DNA of 64,000 bases from Paracentrotus lividus (GCA_940671915.1 CALNVZ010002100.1:8469562-8533561); one strand, 5' to 3'; counted from the stretch's first letter, positions 1-10,584 are shown. Numbers and translations are program-made. Notes: generated from the sequence alone by a model not told the origin.

Positions 1-198
1 CAATGGGACACTAGTTATCTAAAATGATAGCTTTAAAAAATCTCCCTCCTGTGGTACCCTATGTTTATTAGATGAGAAACATCATTTTCATTGCTGAATG
101 TAAGCATGTCTTACAGGTAAAGATCATTGTTACATGATACAGCCGCACATTTGCAATAAATTGGATGTATCATTATGCATTCCGTGACATGTATTTTT

Positions 199-2938
199 AT
201 GCCTCTGCCACCAAAGGTGGTGCAAAGGGCATCATGTTTACGTCCGTCCGTACGTTCCGTTTACTCGTTATCGCGATATCTCAAGAACGGCTTGAGATAT
301 GAACTTCAAATTGAGGGATAGTATGTATCATCATAGGAAGACAATCTGATTAGATTTTGGAGTATGTAGGTCAAGGGTCACAGAGATCAAATTGTGAAAT
401 TCCATGTAAATGATTCGTTATCGCGATATCTTGAGAACCGGTTGAGATATTAGTTTCAAACTGAGGGGTAGTATGTATCACCATAGGAAGATGATTTGAT
501 TAGATTTTGGAGTATGTAGGTCAAAGGTCAAGAGTCACGGATCAAATTGTGAAATTCCATTTATCTCAAGAACCAGTCGAGATATGAGCTTCAAATTTAA
601 AGGTATTATGTATCATCATTGGAAAACGATCTGATTAGATTTTGGAGTATGTAGGTCAAAGGTCAAGGCTCACAGAGGTCAAATTGTGAAATTCCATGTA
701 AATGAGTTCGTTATCGCGATATCTTGAGAACCAGTTGAGATATTAGCTTCAAACTTAGAGGTAGTATGTATCACCATAGGGGCAATTCCATAGGTTGGTG
801 GACATGAGCTTAAAAATTCAAATTCAATATTTTTTTGAATTTTTAAATACTTTTAGTCCTTCCATACATATAGTTTCAGGAACAAAAAAAAAAAGTTTAT
901 TTTCATATACTTTGGAAAAAAATGGTCGAAAGTTGTGTCTTCCATTCTGTACCAAAATACAAGAAAAATAGTAAAAAATGAAATATGCCTTATTACCATT
1001 TTGTTATGCAACATCATACCACTTTATATATTTTTTAAGTTTAGAAGAGTCAAATTACTTAAAAATACACAACAGCTTTTCAAGAAAATTTGTAGTACTC
1101 ATTCAAAAAGAAATATTGTAAATCGCTCAGGTGATGTAACGTGAGTAACCAAAAAAACTGACTTTGTTTTCTGAGAGAAAAATTCTTCACAGTTAATTGT
1201 GGGACTTTAAATTCTCTTCCTTCAAACAATATTTGACACGGTGATGACTATCAAAATCATAAAAAAATACCCATTTTAATAAAAATGATAAAGAAAAACT
1301 GTAACGTGAGTAACCGTGTAACGTGAGTAACCATCATGTAACGTGGTAAACCAGTAAAAATTATGAAGTTAGGCAACATTTTCTGTGGGATGTCAAGTTT
1401 TAAGTCTCATGGTGAGTTGTGAAGTTATTTTTGTTTAATTAAAAGCAAAATGAGGGTACACCTCTTTGATGTGACTCTTTTTCATCAAAATATCAGTGGT
1501 CATACAATCACACAACAAGTATTCACAATGCGAAAGTGCATTAGTAAGACTCAAAGTTTAGATAAACCAAACTTTAAAGAGTGTTCGAACAATACATTGA
1601 ATGCCCTTAACCCGTGAACTGTGAGGGTTTTTTTATAGTTTTTTTGGGGAATTCTAGAGCCCATAATTTGAAATATTCAGCAAAAAATATGATTTTCATA
1701 TTCATATATTGAATTAATAATCATATTATTTCATTTGTATTGAATTTTGATTTTCAAATAAGTTTTGACGAGTTTTTTTTTCGAAATTTGAGGACATTTT
1801 GGACGTTTCAAGATGAAATTTATCATCGAAAAAGTCATATTTTCAAAAAATTATATGAATTATTAATATTTTCAATATTCAAACATATTTAGTTATCTCA
1901 ATTTATGATCTAATCTGTGTAGAATGATATAATAGGAACCTAAAAATGAAACTTTTGTTTTATCTCATTTAGTTTTAAAATATTTGCGTCATAAGCCATG
2001 AATTTCAAAATGTCCGCGTAGTCCGAAATGTGCATAATTTAGCGGTATTTTGCACAATTTTGCCATTTTAGCCGTATTTTTGTTATAAAATCTCACATAA
2101 TCATCCAATTTCAAATTTTATATTGTTTATATCTTCAAATTAAATATGTTTCATCATTTCATCATAGTTTAGGTGCCCTGATTAGTCCTCAATTAAAGAA
2201 AAACATGGAAATGGGCCACTTTTCTGCCCCTTAGCAGGTGTAACGGGTTAAAGTTGATTACATGTATACCACTGTGCCATCAAAAAGCAGGGAGGTAAAG
2301 AAGAAAGGCCATCCTACACACATTATTGAATTTTAGTGACTTTTATGTTGTTGACCATACATGGACAAAATGTAACGTGAGTAACCGTAACGTGAGTAAC
2401 CACTTCATCTGCACCCCTAGTAAAAACCATGTTTCTTTATTTTTTAATTATATACATATTTTTGTCTCCCTAATATACTTCTTTGAAATGGATATAATCA
2501 ACTCTCATAAAAGCTTGTATGAGGACACTTTTCACTGATGTCGACTTTTCATTTTATGCATGTCCAAATCATGTTACGTGAGTAACCGACACATTTTAAA
2601 ATTTGCCAGGAGCATAATAAAATTTCTCAAGTTTTGTTTTTAATACAGGATAGTCAGACTGTGTACTTTGTTGTGATAAAAAGATGTTTACTTCCTATCA
2701 ATAATAATGGAGTTACAGCTCCAAGTATGAGTCAAGGTGTCTCCAAATGTAACGTGAGTAACCGTGGAATAGCCCCTAGGAAGATGATCTGATTAGATTT
2801 TGGAGTACATTGTGTATGTAGATTTAAGGTCAAGGATCACAGAGGTCAAAATGTGAAATTCCATGTACAGAGTTGTGCCATATGCCAATGTGCCATATAT
2901 TTTCTGATCTGGCAATGGCGGAGGCATATATTTTGACC
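199..2938. repeat. Element built of ~150-bp tandem units, split by a later insertion
   Basis: A unit starting with GTTATCGCGATATCT (at about 267, 417 and 710, with a decayed start near 561) repeats with a period of 147-150 bp. Each unit contains CTGATTAGATTTTGGAGTA and ends in AAATTGTGAAATTCCATG. The fourth unit is cut at 778 and resumes at 2777. The outer ends look inverted: TATGCCTCTGCCA near 199 against TGGCNNNGGCGGAGGCATA near 2938. A cgtccgtccgtacg run near the left end is typical of a dispersed repeat seen in marine invertebrates (from memory). It lies upstream of the aminopeptidase exon at 3040, so it is probably intronic. Confidence 0.7.
779..2776. mobile_element. ~2-kb TA-flanked non-autonomous DNA transposon with a repeated 15-bp motif
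   Basis: The ends are GGGGCAATTCCA (779-790) and TGGAATAGCCCC (2765-2776), an 11/12 inverted match. The host repeat reads CCATA before it and TAGGAAGATGATC after it. Other units of the same host repeat read CATAGGAAGA, so the target was TA and was duplicated, as for Tc1/mariner-like elements. Inside are eight same-orientation copies of GTAACGTGAGTAACC or close variants at 1136, 1301, 1318, 1338 (variant), 2372, 2387, 2573 (variant) and 2749; the last abuts the right inverted repeat. No transposase frame is visible. The rest is AT-rich. An alternative cut with TAGG as target duplication cannot be excluded. Confidence 0.75.
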
Positions 2939-3039
2939 GCTCGCAGTCGAGGATTCATCTTGTTCAAGATGATGTACTATTGACCTTATTTTACAAGCAT
3001 TATTTTGAGATATTATGATGTTTTCTCTTGTCTCTGTAG

Positions 3040-3121
3040 GCTTGGTTTACAACCATTTGTGATGTCTCATCTGATTAGTGGGACTACATGGTGGATAGCT
3101 ACAGACTTTGAATATCAATAT
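3040..3121 (+). CDS. Penultimate exon of an M1-family aminopeptidase
   Basis: This 82-bp exon is bounded by a strong acceptor (ttttctcttgtctctgtag) and a consensus donor (gtaagt). One frame is open over the whole exon, using one base to finish a codon from the previous exon and giving 27 residues that begin LGLQPFVMSHLISGTTWW and end DFEYQY. It leaves phase 0, which matches the next exon at 3945. Joined, the two exons resemble the last helices of the ERAP1_C domain of M1 zinc aminopeptidases (aminopeptidase N, glutamyl aminopeptidase, ERAP type), in which a T-x-F-E-like segment leads into a final helix pair. The catalytic HEXXH domain would lie on exons before the window start. The exact subfamily cannot be decided from this fragment. 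Confidence 0.65.
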
Positions 3122-3944
3122 GTAAGTTAACATTTTCTCTCTTTTAACCATATCAAGACCAAGGGGGGCGGGGGCAGGAGGGAGCCAAATTGTGCCCCAT
3201 GCCAAACTTTTGTTTGCCATTTCTATACGCTATACAATCATTTTCCACCAAACTTGATGACTTTTCCTAAAATTTATTCACAAACATTTTGATACATATT
3301 TTGTGGGGGTATGATATTGTGTGTTTTCATGGCAACAATAGATTAACAACCATGTTTTGGGGTCTTTTTCTATATCAATTGTTTTAAATAATGTTAGGGG
3401 ATATCAATGGGCTGTCTTCTTGAAATTGAATTGAAATAACATTCCCAACTGAATGCCACTCTTCTTATTTTGATTTTGATACTTTTCATATGAAAACGGT
3501 GCCAAAATAATAGATATAACAGAAATATATAAAAATAACACTTTTTCACATTTCTAATTTTTCAAATGAGTTCATCCCTTGACATTCATATAATATGATT
3601 ATTTGCTTATTATGTAGTCACTTTGCATACCCAAACAGTGAAAATTAGCACAAGAACAATCAGATTTTAATTATTTTAGTCAGTTGCAAAAAATTGCCCT
3701 CTTGTGAAATTGAATTTTTCTTATTTAAGAGAATAAAGTGCCCCCATTTGGCAGTCTTGCACATTTTAAATAGATGAATGAACAATGAATGAGTTATAAA
3801 GCATATTTGTAACAGTCTCCATCGTGATTTTTTTAGAGAGATACACCGATTTTCATTTGAATTTTGTGCATTTTTCTATGTATTTTTATGTAATTTTTTA
3901 AAATTTTGTATATTTTTGGTATATTGTTATGTTTGTTTTCTCAG
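3122..3944 (+). other. Intron between the two aminopeptidase exons
   Basis: AT-rich, 823 bp, from gtaagt to ttttctcag. It holds a short G-rich patch near 3160-3180 and nothing else recognisable. Confidence 0.6.
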
Positions 3945-4100
3945 GTGAATAAGTTCCTGTCTGAGCATTCAGCTCAAACAGCAAAGCGCACAGTCAAAAA
4001 AGTACTGGAAGACATGCAGATGAGAATAGCATGGAGAGTCAAGTATGAGCAACAGGTCACGGACTGGTTGAAAAAAGAAACTACAATTAGTACTCCGTAA
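3945..4100 (+). CDS. Last coding exon of the M1-family aminopeptidase
   Basis: The exon follows a tgtttgttttctcag acceptor in phase 0 and runs 51 codons to a TAA at 4098-4100. The product starts VNKFLSEHSAQTAKRTVKKV, passes through EDMQMRIAWRVKYEQQV and ends DWLKKETTISTP. The pattern F-L-x-E-H ... R-T-V-x-x-x-L-E-x-x-x-x-R-I-x-W ... W-L matches the final helices of M1 aminopeptidases, where R-T/A-x-x-x-A-L-E ... N-I-x-W ... W-L is usual (established family knowledge). The enzyme family removes N-terminal residues from peptides, usually as a type II membrane ectoenzyme or an ER enzyme. An ATG upstream of the acceptor, at 3906, lies in the intron and is not a start. attaaa near 4116 and 4160 are weak polyadenylation candidates. 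Confidence 0.7.
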   Translation: MNKFLSEHSAQTAKRTVKKVLEDMQMRIAWRVKYEQQVTDWLKKETTISTP

Positions 4101-5316
4101 CTGGATAGCTTATTCATTAAAGAATTGCAGACAACCCCGTAACTTACTTTCATATTGAAATTAAAGCATGTAAGAAGATTAGACTTTTAATAAGTGGTTA
4201 TAAATCACAATTCAGTGTACAGTACGTCCAGAGATCAACATCAGAAATATAGAAATAACAGGACACTGTCTCCATTCACATATTGTATAACTAACCTCAA
4301 TCAGTTGCAATCAGCTGTATTGTTGATCTCAGTCTTTGATTAAATCACAGTTGTTTGCAATTAAATGACATAATCTCCATTTATAGTGTACAACTGAGCT
4401 GGTTATTGCAATCAGCTGTGATATTGATCTATGGCCGAGCTGTACACGTAGTTTAATATTACGGCTTGTAAAAAACAGCAGTTTTCACATGTTCGTAGAC
4501 CCGCAATGTATAAAAACAGCTGTTTTTTACTCCCAGTATGAGCCCGTGGAGTGATATGATCTGTAGTAGGCCTCATTTGAGGCTCCTCTCTCTGAAAGTT
4601 ATTCACATCAATGGCTTTTTATGTTGATGAGAATTTAAATTGGCAGGGTATCAATTTAGTCCTACATATTCATTTCTACACCTTGATATATAAATTACAA
4701 TACACTTCTTGGTTTATAAGCTCATCGGATAACGTGCAAAGTAATATTAATTGGTTATAAGTTGTTTTTTAAACCTCAGTCAAACATAGATTTACATCTG
4801 TACAAGGTGGAGGATATTAGCCATGCTTTATTGTTTCATCATACTTCCACTTTTCCTGAAGTGCTATTTATATACACAAGGCAGTTTATGCACACATTGG
4901 CTTTATTATCATTCTCTTATATTTGAGTTCATGGTTTAATTCTTTATTATTGATATAGTATTCATATATATAACTGAATGCCAGAATTATTATTTATTGT
5001 TTTACATTTTTTTGGCATCGCTTTGCACTTTCCCAATTTTATATCACTATTTGGTGTGCTGACCTTTAGTGTACTGTGCAATGCATTTATGTGTTTCACA
5101 CATGTGCAGCATAAGGATTGTGCTATATTTTCTACTATGGAGCAAAGTAGGGACTGTTTCCAATCTTACTGCTTTAATCAATAATTGTGAAGAGACCTTA
5201 TTCTCAAATAGAGTCATGTCTGAAAGGATTGGAATTATTTCCATGTAACATTCCTATCTGTGTGTATTATTGCTTTCTTTCTTTGCTGAAGCAAAGGCAA
5301 ATCCATGTTATTTCCT
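4101..5316. other. 3' flank of the aminopeptidase gene; no gene seen
   Basis: Probably begins with the 3' UTR. The stretch 4290-4430 contains diverged repeats of an AATCAGCTGT-type motif. No supported reading frame or RNA gene was seen. Confidence 0.4.
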
Positions 5317-6998
5317 CTAAATTACCAAAGTATATTTAAGATTGTAGAGTATAGTGTACATCATTCTGTGAGATGTGGATGTTGTTGTTGTTGTGCTGCC
5401 ATGTCCACGAGCTGTAGTATTGTCGACTGGTGCTAGAATACTAGGATTATGGCCCGTATCCTGAGATTGAGAGTGATGTGTTTCCTTGACCTCACCCACT
5501 TCTTTGGAGCTGCTTGAGAATGTGAATTCATATCCTAAGTCAGAGTCAATTTCTGAAATGGATTCAGCAATATTTTGCAGTGCTTTGAATTTTGCTTGTA
5601 CTACTGGTACTAGATCTAGGCCTACTAGATCATCTCAATCAAAGTTAAGATCAGCATTACCTGGATGTGCTGTGGTTGTTGCTGGTACTGGTGGTAGTGG
5701 TACCGTTGGTGTTGTTGTTGGAACTCTTCCAATTAGTGCATGAGATAAAGCATTGGATATGTACTGCTTCTGTTATCTCTTACCTGTCAAATATGGCTTG
5801 CTATGCTCCCTTTATTCTGATTGCGAACTCTCATCTAAATCAAAGTTAAGATCAGCATTACCTGGCTGTGCTGTGGTTGTTGCTGGTACTGGTGGTAGTG
5901 GTACCGTTGGTGGTGGCGTTGGAACTTTTCCAATTAGTGCACGAGACAGAGCATTGGATATATCCTGCTTTCTTTTATCGCTGACCTGTCCTGTATAGCT
6001 CGCTATGCTCCCATCATTCTGATGCCCTGAAACTTGACAGATTTCTCTTGCGACAAACCCTTTCCTATCTATCTAGGACAAATATACACTTAGCCCAAAG
6101 GCAATGGTTGTTGTACATCCTTGACAAGACTGCCATCTTTTACATTGGACACATTAATTTGCCAATAGTATTTTTCTCCATGGCACACTTCTTGTACCAT
6201 GGTCCAGAGTCTGGGGCAGCAGACTTTGGTGTCTGGAAGAGTGCATCATATCCAGGATTTAACAGATCAATGTACCTCTTGAATGATTTTACAGGAAAAT
6301 TCTGTGCGCCGGTCTTATATATTCTTCCACTATCTATCCTCGAAGACAAATAATCCTTACGAACTTTCTTCGTCATTTTATCGGCAGCCTGCTATGCCAA
6401 CTGACGAAAATGTTTATCATTAGTTCAAACTACACTATACACAAGAGTCCCCTTGGACTACTCTGTTCAAAGATGTCAGAAGCATATAATTTAGCAATAT
6501 CATTTTCGTCAATTGCTGGTTGATGAACTCACATTTCCCTTACCGATTTTCTTTAACTATAACAGGCTTGTAGCAGACATTCGCACTGTTAAATTCCTAG
6601 TCATGAATGATATCTTTGTCGCTGTGGTAATTCTTCAAGTGACGATTTAATCCTGTATGGATACTAAAGGAGTTGGTCTTGTAAAAGTCTCAGTCTGATT
6701 TCCTTGCCTCAACATAAAACTTTAAAAAAGTTTTTCAAATGCAAATTTTGTCAAGGCTGTCAAAGTCTTCAGGTAAGGCTTTCTCAATGAGATAAGCCCA
6801 GAATGATACTACACTTTTTTTCGTAGATTTCCTCGTATTTTCGGAAACTTTCTCCTTTAAAAGCTGGTTGAATTCATCATGCAAACCTGCTGCGGCTGGA
6901 CGCCACCATGTTTGTTTACATTCCCTGGTACCTCCGCAGTCGTCTGCACATTTAACACATAAAGTCAATGGGATTTCAATGTTTGCGGCAGTCAGCAA
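5317..6998 (-). pseudogene. Decayed Crypton/DUF3504-type tyrosine recombinase
   Basis: Read on the - strand with frame changes. N-terminal part (6998-6735): CADDCGG, then a helix around LLKEKVSENTRKSTKKSVVS. Middle (6735-6400): KFYVEARKSD, SFSIHTGLNRHLKNYHSD, NDIAKLYASDIFEQSSPRGL, interrupted by stops and a deletion. Then VRKDYLSSRIDSGRIYKTG, YIDLLNPGYDALFQTPKSA, WYKKCAMEKNTIG (6376-6140), NNHCLWAKCIFVLDR, and in another frame REICQVSGHQNDGSIASYTG (about 6060-5970), followed by a proline/threonine-rich tail to a stop at 5317. The NH-x-x-R / GH ... SY layout and the LFQ-P/WY-G-NT motifs match DUF3504 recombinases of Crypton transposons. Box II Arg is Trp (NHCLW), and the region that should carry box I Arg is deleted. 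At least three frameshifts, several stops and a 201-bp internal duplication make it inactive. Confidence 0.8.
5631..6024. repeat. Two-copy 201-bp tandem duplication inside the recombinase relic
   Basis: The block beginning ATCAAAGTTAAGATCAGCAT recurs after 201 bp (5639 and 5840) and stays similar to about 5823 and 6024. It repeats the proline/threonine-rich linker plus the codons just after the catalytic Tyr. The downstream copy on the - strand (5631-5831) has lost its frame near KR*QKQY and carries a stop before the C-terminal segment. Confidence 0.8.
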
Positions 6999-7487
6999 AG
7001 AAATATCACTGAAGCTAGAGAGCTAATTTACTCATTTGTGTGCATGCGCTTGGGGTTGACCAGACAGAATATGGATATCATGGAATGATTTTGTACAGAA
7101 GTCCTATAGGAAAATGACTTCTTTCATGGAGGTGGGATGTATGGATACTGTGGTCCCCAGGCTGGTCGATAGTAATTTACTAATGACTTTATGAATGAGT
7201 GGTGATCAGTTCTTGGGCTAAATGATTTCACATCGTAATTTGTATAGCTTTCAAGAACATGTTCCAGTCATTCATAAAGTCATTCTTAACTCTATGAACG
7301 ACTTAGTGAGACAACCCCTTGTTTATACGGTTAAGCCATTGTAACATAATTTGTTTTAACCAAATCAGTTAGGCAAAGAAAATATGTGCTTATATCTTGT
7401 TTAAAAAACACACCTTTCTGGTTGTAATCTAACTAATGATATAGTTATTGCTTAGTGTCAACAGCTTTAAAAAAATTAAATAGACAG
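6999..7487. other. Region upstream of the candidate exon; short inverted repeat
   Basis: Contains a short dyad: CTTTATGAATGA near 7189 against TCATTCATAAAG near 7270. All three + frames of 7060-7150 are briefly open, but no frame has convincing splice borders. Confidence 0.3.
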
Positions 7488-7610
7488 ATATTGTGGAAGT
7501 AAACCTGTTAAGTACAAATTTGATGCTGACCCTTCTGTTCATGATCTTGCCAACCTGAAGCAACGACAGAACTTGGAGCTGAATAAAAAGGCTCAAACAT
7601 TTAATACTTT
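7488..7610 (+). CDS. Candidate coding exon of an unidentified gene
   Basis: One + frame gives a protein-like sequence with good codon choice: YCGSKPVKYKFDADPSVHD, then LANLKQRQNLELNKKAQ, TFNT. An in-frame TAA near 7476 means the exon starts after it; gacag at 7483-7487 is the nearest acceptor, with a poor pyrimidine tract. A GTAAGA donor follows at 7611. Spliced there, two bases (TT) carry over and pair with the single base at the start of the exon at 10470, so the two exons are in phase. If unspliced, the frame stops at 7612-7614. The product is not recognised; the charged helix-like end could be a coiled segment. It could instead be an old exon fragment. Confidence 0.4.
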
Positions 7611-8257
7611 GTAAGAATTCCCCTTTGACTCTCCTATGTTCTGTTTGTTATCATCCAGCTTTAAATTGAAAGAATGTGCGATTAAATAGTTTCATCATGA
7701 TGTAAAGTATACATTCTTTGGAGTTGAAGTTAAAGATTACAGATATTCATGTGATTTCCTTTTACATAAGGTATCATAGTCTAGACAATTTCATATGTAA
7801 AGCAATCATGTTATACTGTGATTGTGTATTGATTTGCAAACAAATATCGTTAATTTCTTTTCTTTTCTTTATGTAAAAAGTGACCATTTTAGTTCAATAT
7901 GAAATGCAATTTTCTGGCTACCCAGAGTTTGGAAGTAGAGGGGCAAATACCAAATTTGAAAATAGAGTTGGCACAAAATATTGACAGGTGTTTTTTTTTT
8001 TAGATGTGTGTTATATGTGTGCTTCTCAATAATTAGAGAGGTTTGCGCCCCCACCTAAATCTGCCTCTGGTTATTAAATCAGAGTAAAATCATGTACAGC
8101 ATTTTGTTCGTAGAATAAAACAAGTATTTGATCATTGAAATATAAAATTTTGTTTAATTGGAAAAGTCAGGTACAGGGATGGTATGTGACATGTTTGTTT
8201 GCTCTATTGATGCACATCACAGCGAGAGTGCAGGAATAATAATATATTTATACTTAA

Positions 8258-8707
8258 AGGTAGTGTCAGCCTTTTGCAGGCAAAAATATTAAATTTCTAG
8301 TTTTTGAGAGGATATAGTAGTATACCAATGACTATATCATCCCACAACATGATTAAGCTCAAATGTGTATGTTTGTCATTATATTGCGATTATCAAAATT
8401 CATTCCTATTTTTTCGAACCTCGAAAAATATACCGTACGGTGCGAACCGCTGACCGTTAGCGCAGAGAATAATGCACGCTGATGCGCCGTGTGTATATTG
8501 CTGTGTGCGGTCCGTGCCGCACGCGCTGTAATATCAGCGATGTTGATGGAGAGCTGGTCAAGATTGGTAGTCAGATTTTCGTTTCGTATTACTGATCTAG
8601 GCAACCTATGACAGTAAGATTGAATAGACAGTATAGGTCGATCATATTCTACAGTTATGCCAAGTTGCATTGGTTTTCGCAATTTGTGAAAAAGGCTGAT
8701 ACTACCT
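8258..8707. mobile_element. 450-bp MITE flanked by TTAA, Kolobok/piggyBac-like
   Basis: Starts AGGTAGTGTCAGCCTTTT and ends AAAAGGCTGATACTACCT, an inverted match of about 17/18. TTAA sits on both sides (8254-8257 and 8708-8711). A TTAA target with AGG...CCT ends fits Kolobok-type elements, or piggyBac. The 118-codon open frame on the - strand spans nearly the whole element including its ends, so it is not treated as a gene. Confidence 0.8.
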
Positions 8708-9250
8708 TTAAGCATTATTAGTCCATACAGAACTGAAATTTAGAAAATGTTACTGATGTTTCTTACGTAATTACTTTTGTTTTCATCACCAAAAAATAAA
8801 GAGAGTAGAAAGTGTAGTGAAAATCTTTCAAGAGACCTTGAGAGCAATATGAAAGAACACTTAACGCCAAGGATTTTTTGTTGTTGTTGTTGTTGTTGAA
8901 GATCCAAAGGAGCTTGTAATATAAAATAAATTGATTTTTATACTTTGTGAGTTATGCATAGAAATTAGCTTTATTTAGAAATAATAATAGCAATAAAGGT
9001 AGCAAATTTGCACTAGATTCAAATTGCTTTGAGATGTCATCTTGGGCCTGTATTGGAGTTGAATCATAATCATTGCTCGCTCTATAATTTGCTTATATTT
9101 ATAGGGTTTAAAGATGGACATCTTTGTTTGAATTAGGCCAGTTTGCATGGTTTCATTGAGGCTGAAGTTTTTCCAAAAGAGGCAACATTTTCTATAGTTT
9201 TGGAATAACAAAGTTTGTTATATTTTATTTTATGGGAGATTTGAAGAAAA

Positions 9251-9675
9251 GCTGTACATTGCTTTTAGATTTCGCAAAGTAATGTCATTATAAACACCTC
9301 TTTAGTTTTGTTTTACATAGAAATGATCTTTCTTTCATAAACGAATAATGTTGTCATTTGATATCCTTGTTCGAGTAAGTGATGAGGTGGGCTGTAAATT
9401 GCTTTTGTACTTTGCAAAGTGTTGTCATTGAAGCCTCATTAGTTTTGTATTATATAGAAATGATCTTTCTTTCATAAATGAATAATGTTGTCTTTTGATA
9501 TCCTTGTTCGAATAAGTGATGTATTGGGCTGTAAATTGCTCTTGTACTTTGCAAAGTATTGTCATGAAAGCCTCATTAGATTTGTATTATGTAGAAATGA
9601 TCTTTATTTCATAAATGAATAATGTTGTCTTTTGATATGATGTACTCTTTATGATGTATTGGGCTGTAAATTGCG
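9251..9675 (+). repeat. Tandem array, ~138-bp unit, about 3.1 copies
   Basis: Units begin GCTGTAAATTGC at 9251, 9391, 9528 and 9663 (periods 140, 137, 135). Each carries ATAGAAATGATCTTTCTTTC and AATAATGTTGTC. The fourth copy breaks off after about 13 bp. Confidence 0.85.
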
Positions 9676-9893
9676 TATGGATAAAGTAATTCCCGATAGT
9701 TATAAAATAGGTCTTTCTTATTTCACGGAGTCGAATAGTGAAATCTTAAATTGATTTATGGTCTGGTACATATATGTCTTGGGTTGATCAGTATCTTGTT
9801 TGATAAAGGGTAGAAGTTTTGCAGTCCGCTGGTTTAGATGGCTCATAGAGGGGTTTTTTTTTTTTTATTTGTGTTGACCTGCCACCTGAAGGA

Positions 9894-10117
9894 GGTTGAG
9901 AGGTCAAAAACGGAAGCCTTTTACGAAAATTATAATGGTAATGGTGGCTTTTTCATGCGTGACACTCGAACCTATTCTAGCTTCTTGTTGGCTGAGATGA
10001 GACAGTTTAAGTTCTTGAGACTGTGGACCTAGAAGAGCTTTGAGCGTCAAACGTGAAGGAGCCACCATTATTATTACTATTATTATTTGTGAAAACTTCC
10101 ATTCTTTACCTCTCAAC
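9894..10117. mobile_element. Small foldback element
   Basis: Left arm GGTTGAGAGGTCAAAAACGG (9894 on) matches the reverse complement of the right arm ending in TTTACCTCTCAAC (10117). Both arms continue through an ATGGTGGC / GCCACCAT stretch, about 70 bp per arm with a ~75-bp centre. The right arm contains an ATT-type microsatellite. No target duplication identified. Confidence 0.6.
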
Positions 10118-10301
10118 TTTGTTCAGGGGGCATGCCAACACAAATCGAAAACTTCCTAGTAGTGAAACAAAGTTGGTGGTTTCAATGCCCAGTACAGTTA
10201 TTGTTATCAAACCTAAGACAAGCCAGGGTATCTACATTGCTTTTTTCTACCCAAGTTATAGTGGATGACTTGTGAAGAAAACCACTTTACGCACCTTCTC
10301 C

Positions 10302-10465
10302 ATTCAAAAGGCGTCAGTTTCCCGCAGGATCCTGTTCCACCCCGGAAAACATCCGGCTTTCAGCTTTTAACATGTTAACCTGTATAAAAATTTCGGGATT
10401 CTGTTTAAAAGCCGATACAACCGCGTTTGGAACAAAGGATGCGGGGAAACTGACACCTTTTGAAT
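10302..10465. mobile_element. 164-bp MITE next to a candidate exon
   Basis: Ends ATTCAAAAGGCGTCAGTTTC and GAAACTGACACCTTTTGAAT are near-perfect inverted repeats of about 33 bp (10302-10335 and 10432-10465). A related short end (ATTCAAAAGGAACTGTCA) occurs at 10592. Confidence 0.75.
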
Positions 10466-10469
10466 TTAG

Positions 10470-10584
10470 GAGGCGCCTTAGACAGTGTGCACGTGCTGGC
10501 ACAAGAGGACTGGCTGAAATACTCCAGGAAAATATGGCACTGGAATCTATTGACTTGGCTGATTATTGCTTTAAAATTGTATGA
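10470..10584 (+). CDS. Candidate terminal exon with one leucine-rich-repeat-like unit
   Basis: After acceptor tgaatttag (AG at 10468-10469) the frame reads RRLRQCARAGTRGLAEILQE, then NMALESIDLADYCFKIV and a TGA at 10582-10584. G-x-x-x-L-A-E-x-L-x-E-N-x-x-L-x-S-x-D-L-x-D is the signature of a ribonuclease-inhibitor-type leucine-rich repeat (family knowledge). Its phase fits the donor at 7611. The pyrimidine-rich part of the acceptor comes from the end of the MITE at 10302-10465. If real, it is the C-terminal exon of the gene that includes 7488-7610. A single repeat unit is weak evidence, so this could also be a gene fragment. Confidence 0.4.

Larger units (their letters stand above)
7611..10469 (+). 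other. Putative intron filled with MITEs and tandem repeats
   Basis: If the 7488 and 10470 exons are joined, this 2.86-kb intron holds a TTAA-flanked MITE (8258), a 138-bp tandem array (9251), a foldback (9894) and a 164-bp MITE that ends 4 bp before the exon. 7650-8250 and 8715-9240 show nothing else apart from a GTT run near 8880. Confidence 0.35.

Noticed and set aside
7060..7200. Possible exon (frame containing RKMTSFMEVGCMDTVVPRL)
   Set aside because: Three frames are all partly open, no convincing acceptor-donor pair fits one of them, and a short inverted repeat overlaps its end.
8359..8715. 118-codon open frame on the - strand
   Set aside because: It covers most of a TTAA-flanked MITE including its inverted end, and shows no family resemblance.
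9251..9675. CRISPR-like array
   Set aside because: Long ~138-bp head-to-tail units without short repeats and unique spacers, in an animal genome; an ordinary tandem duplication.
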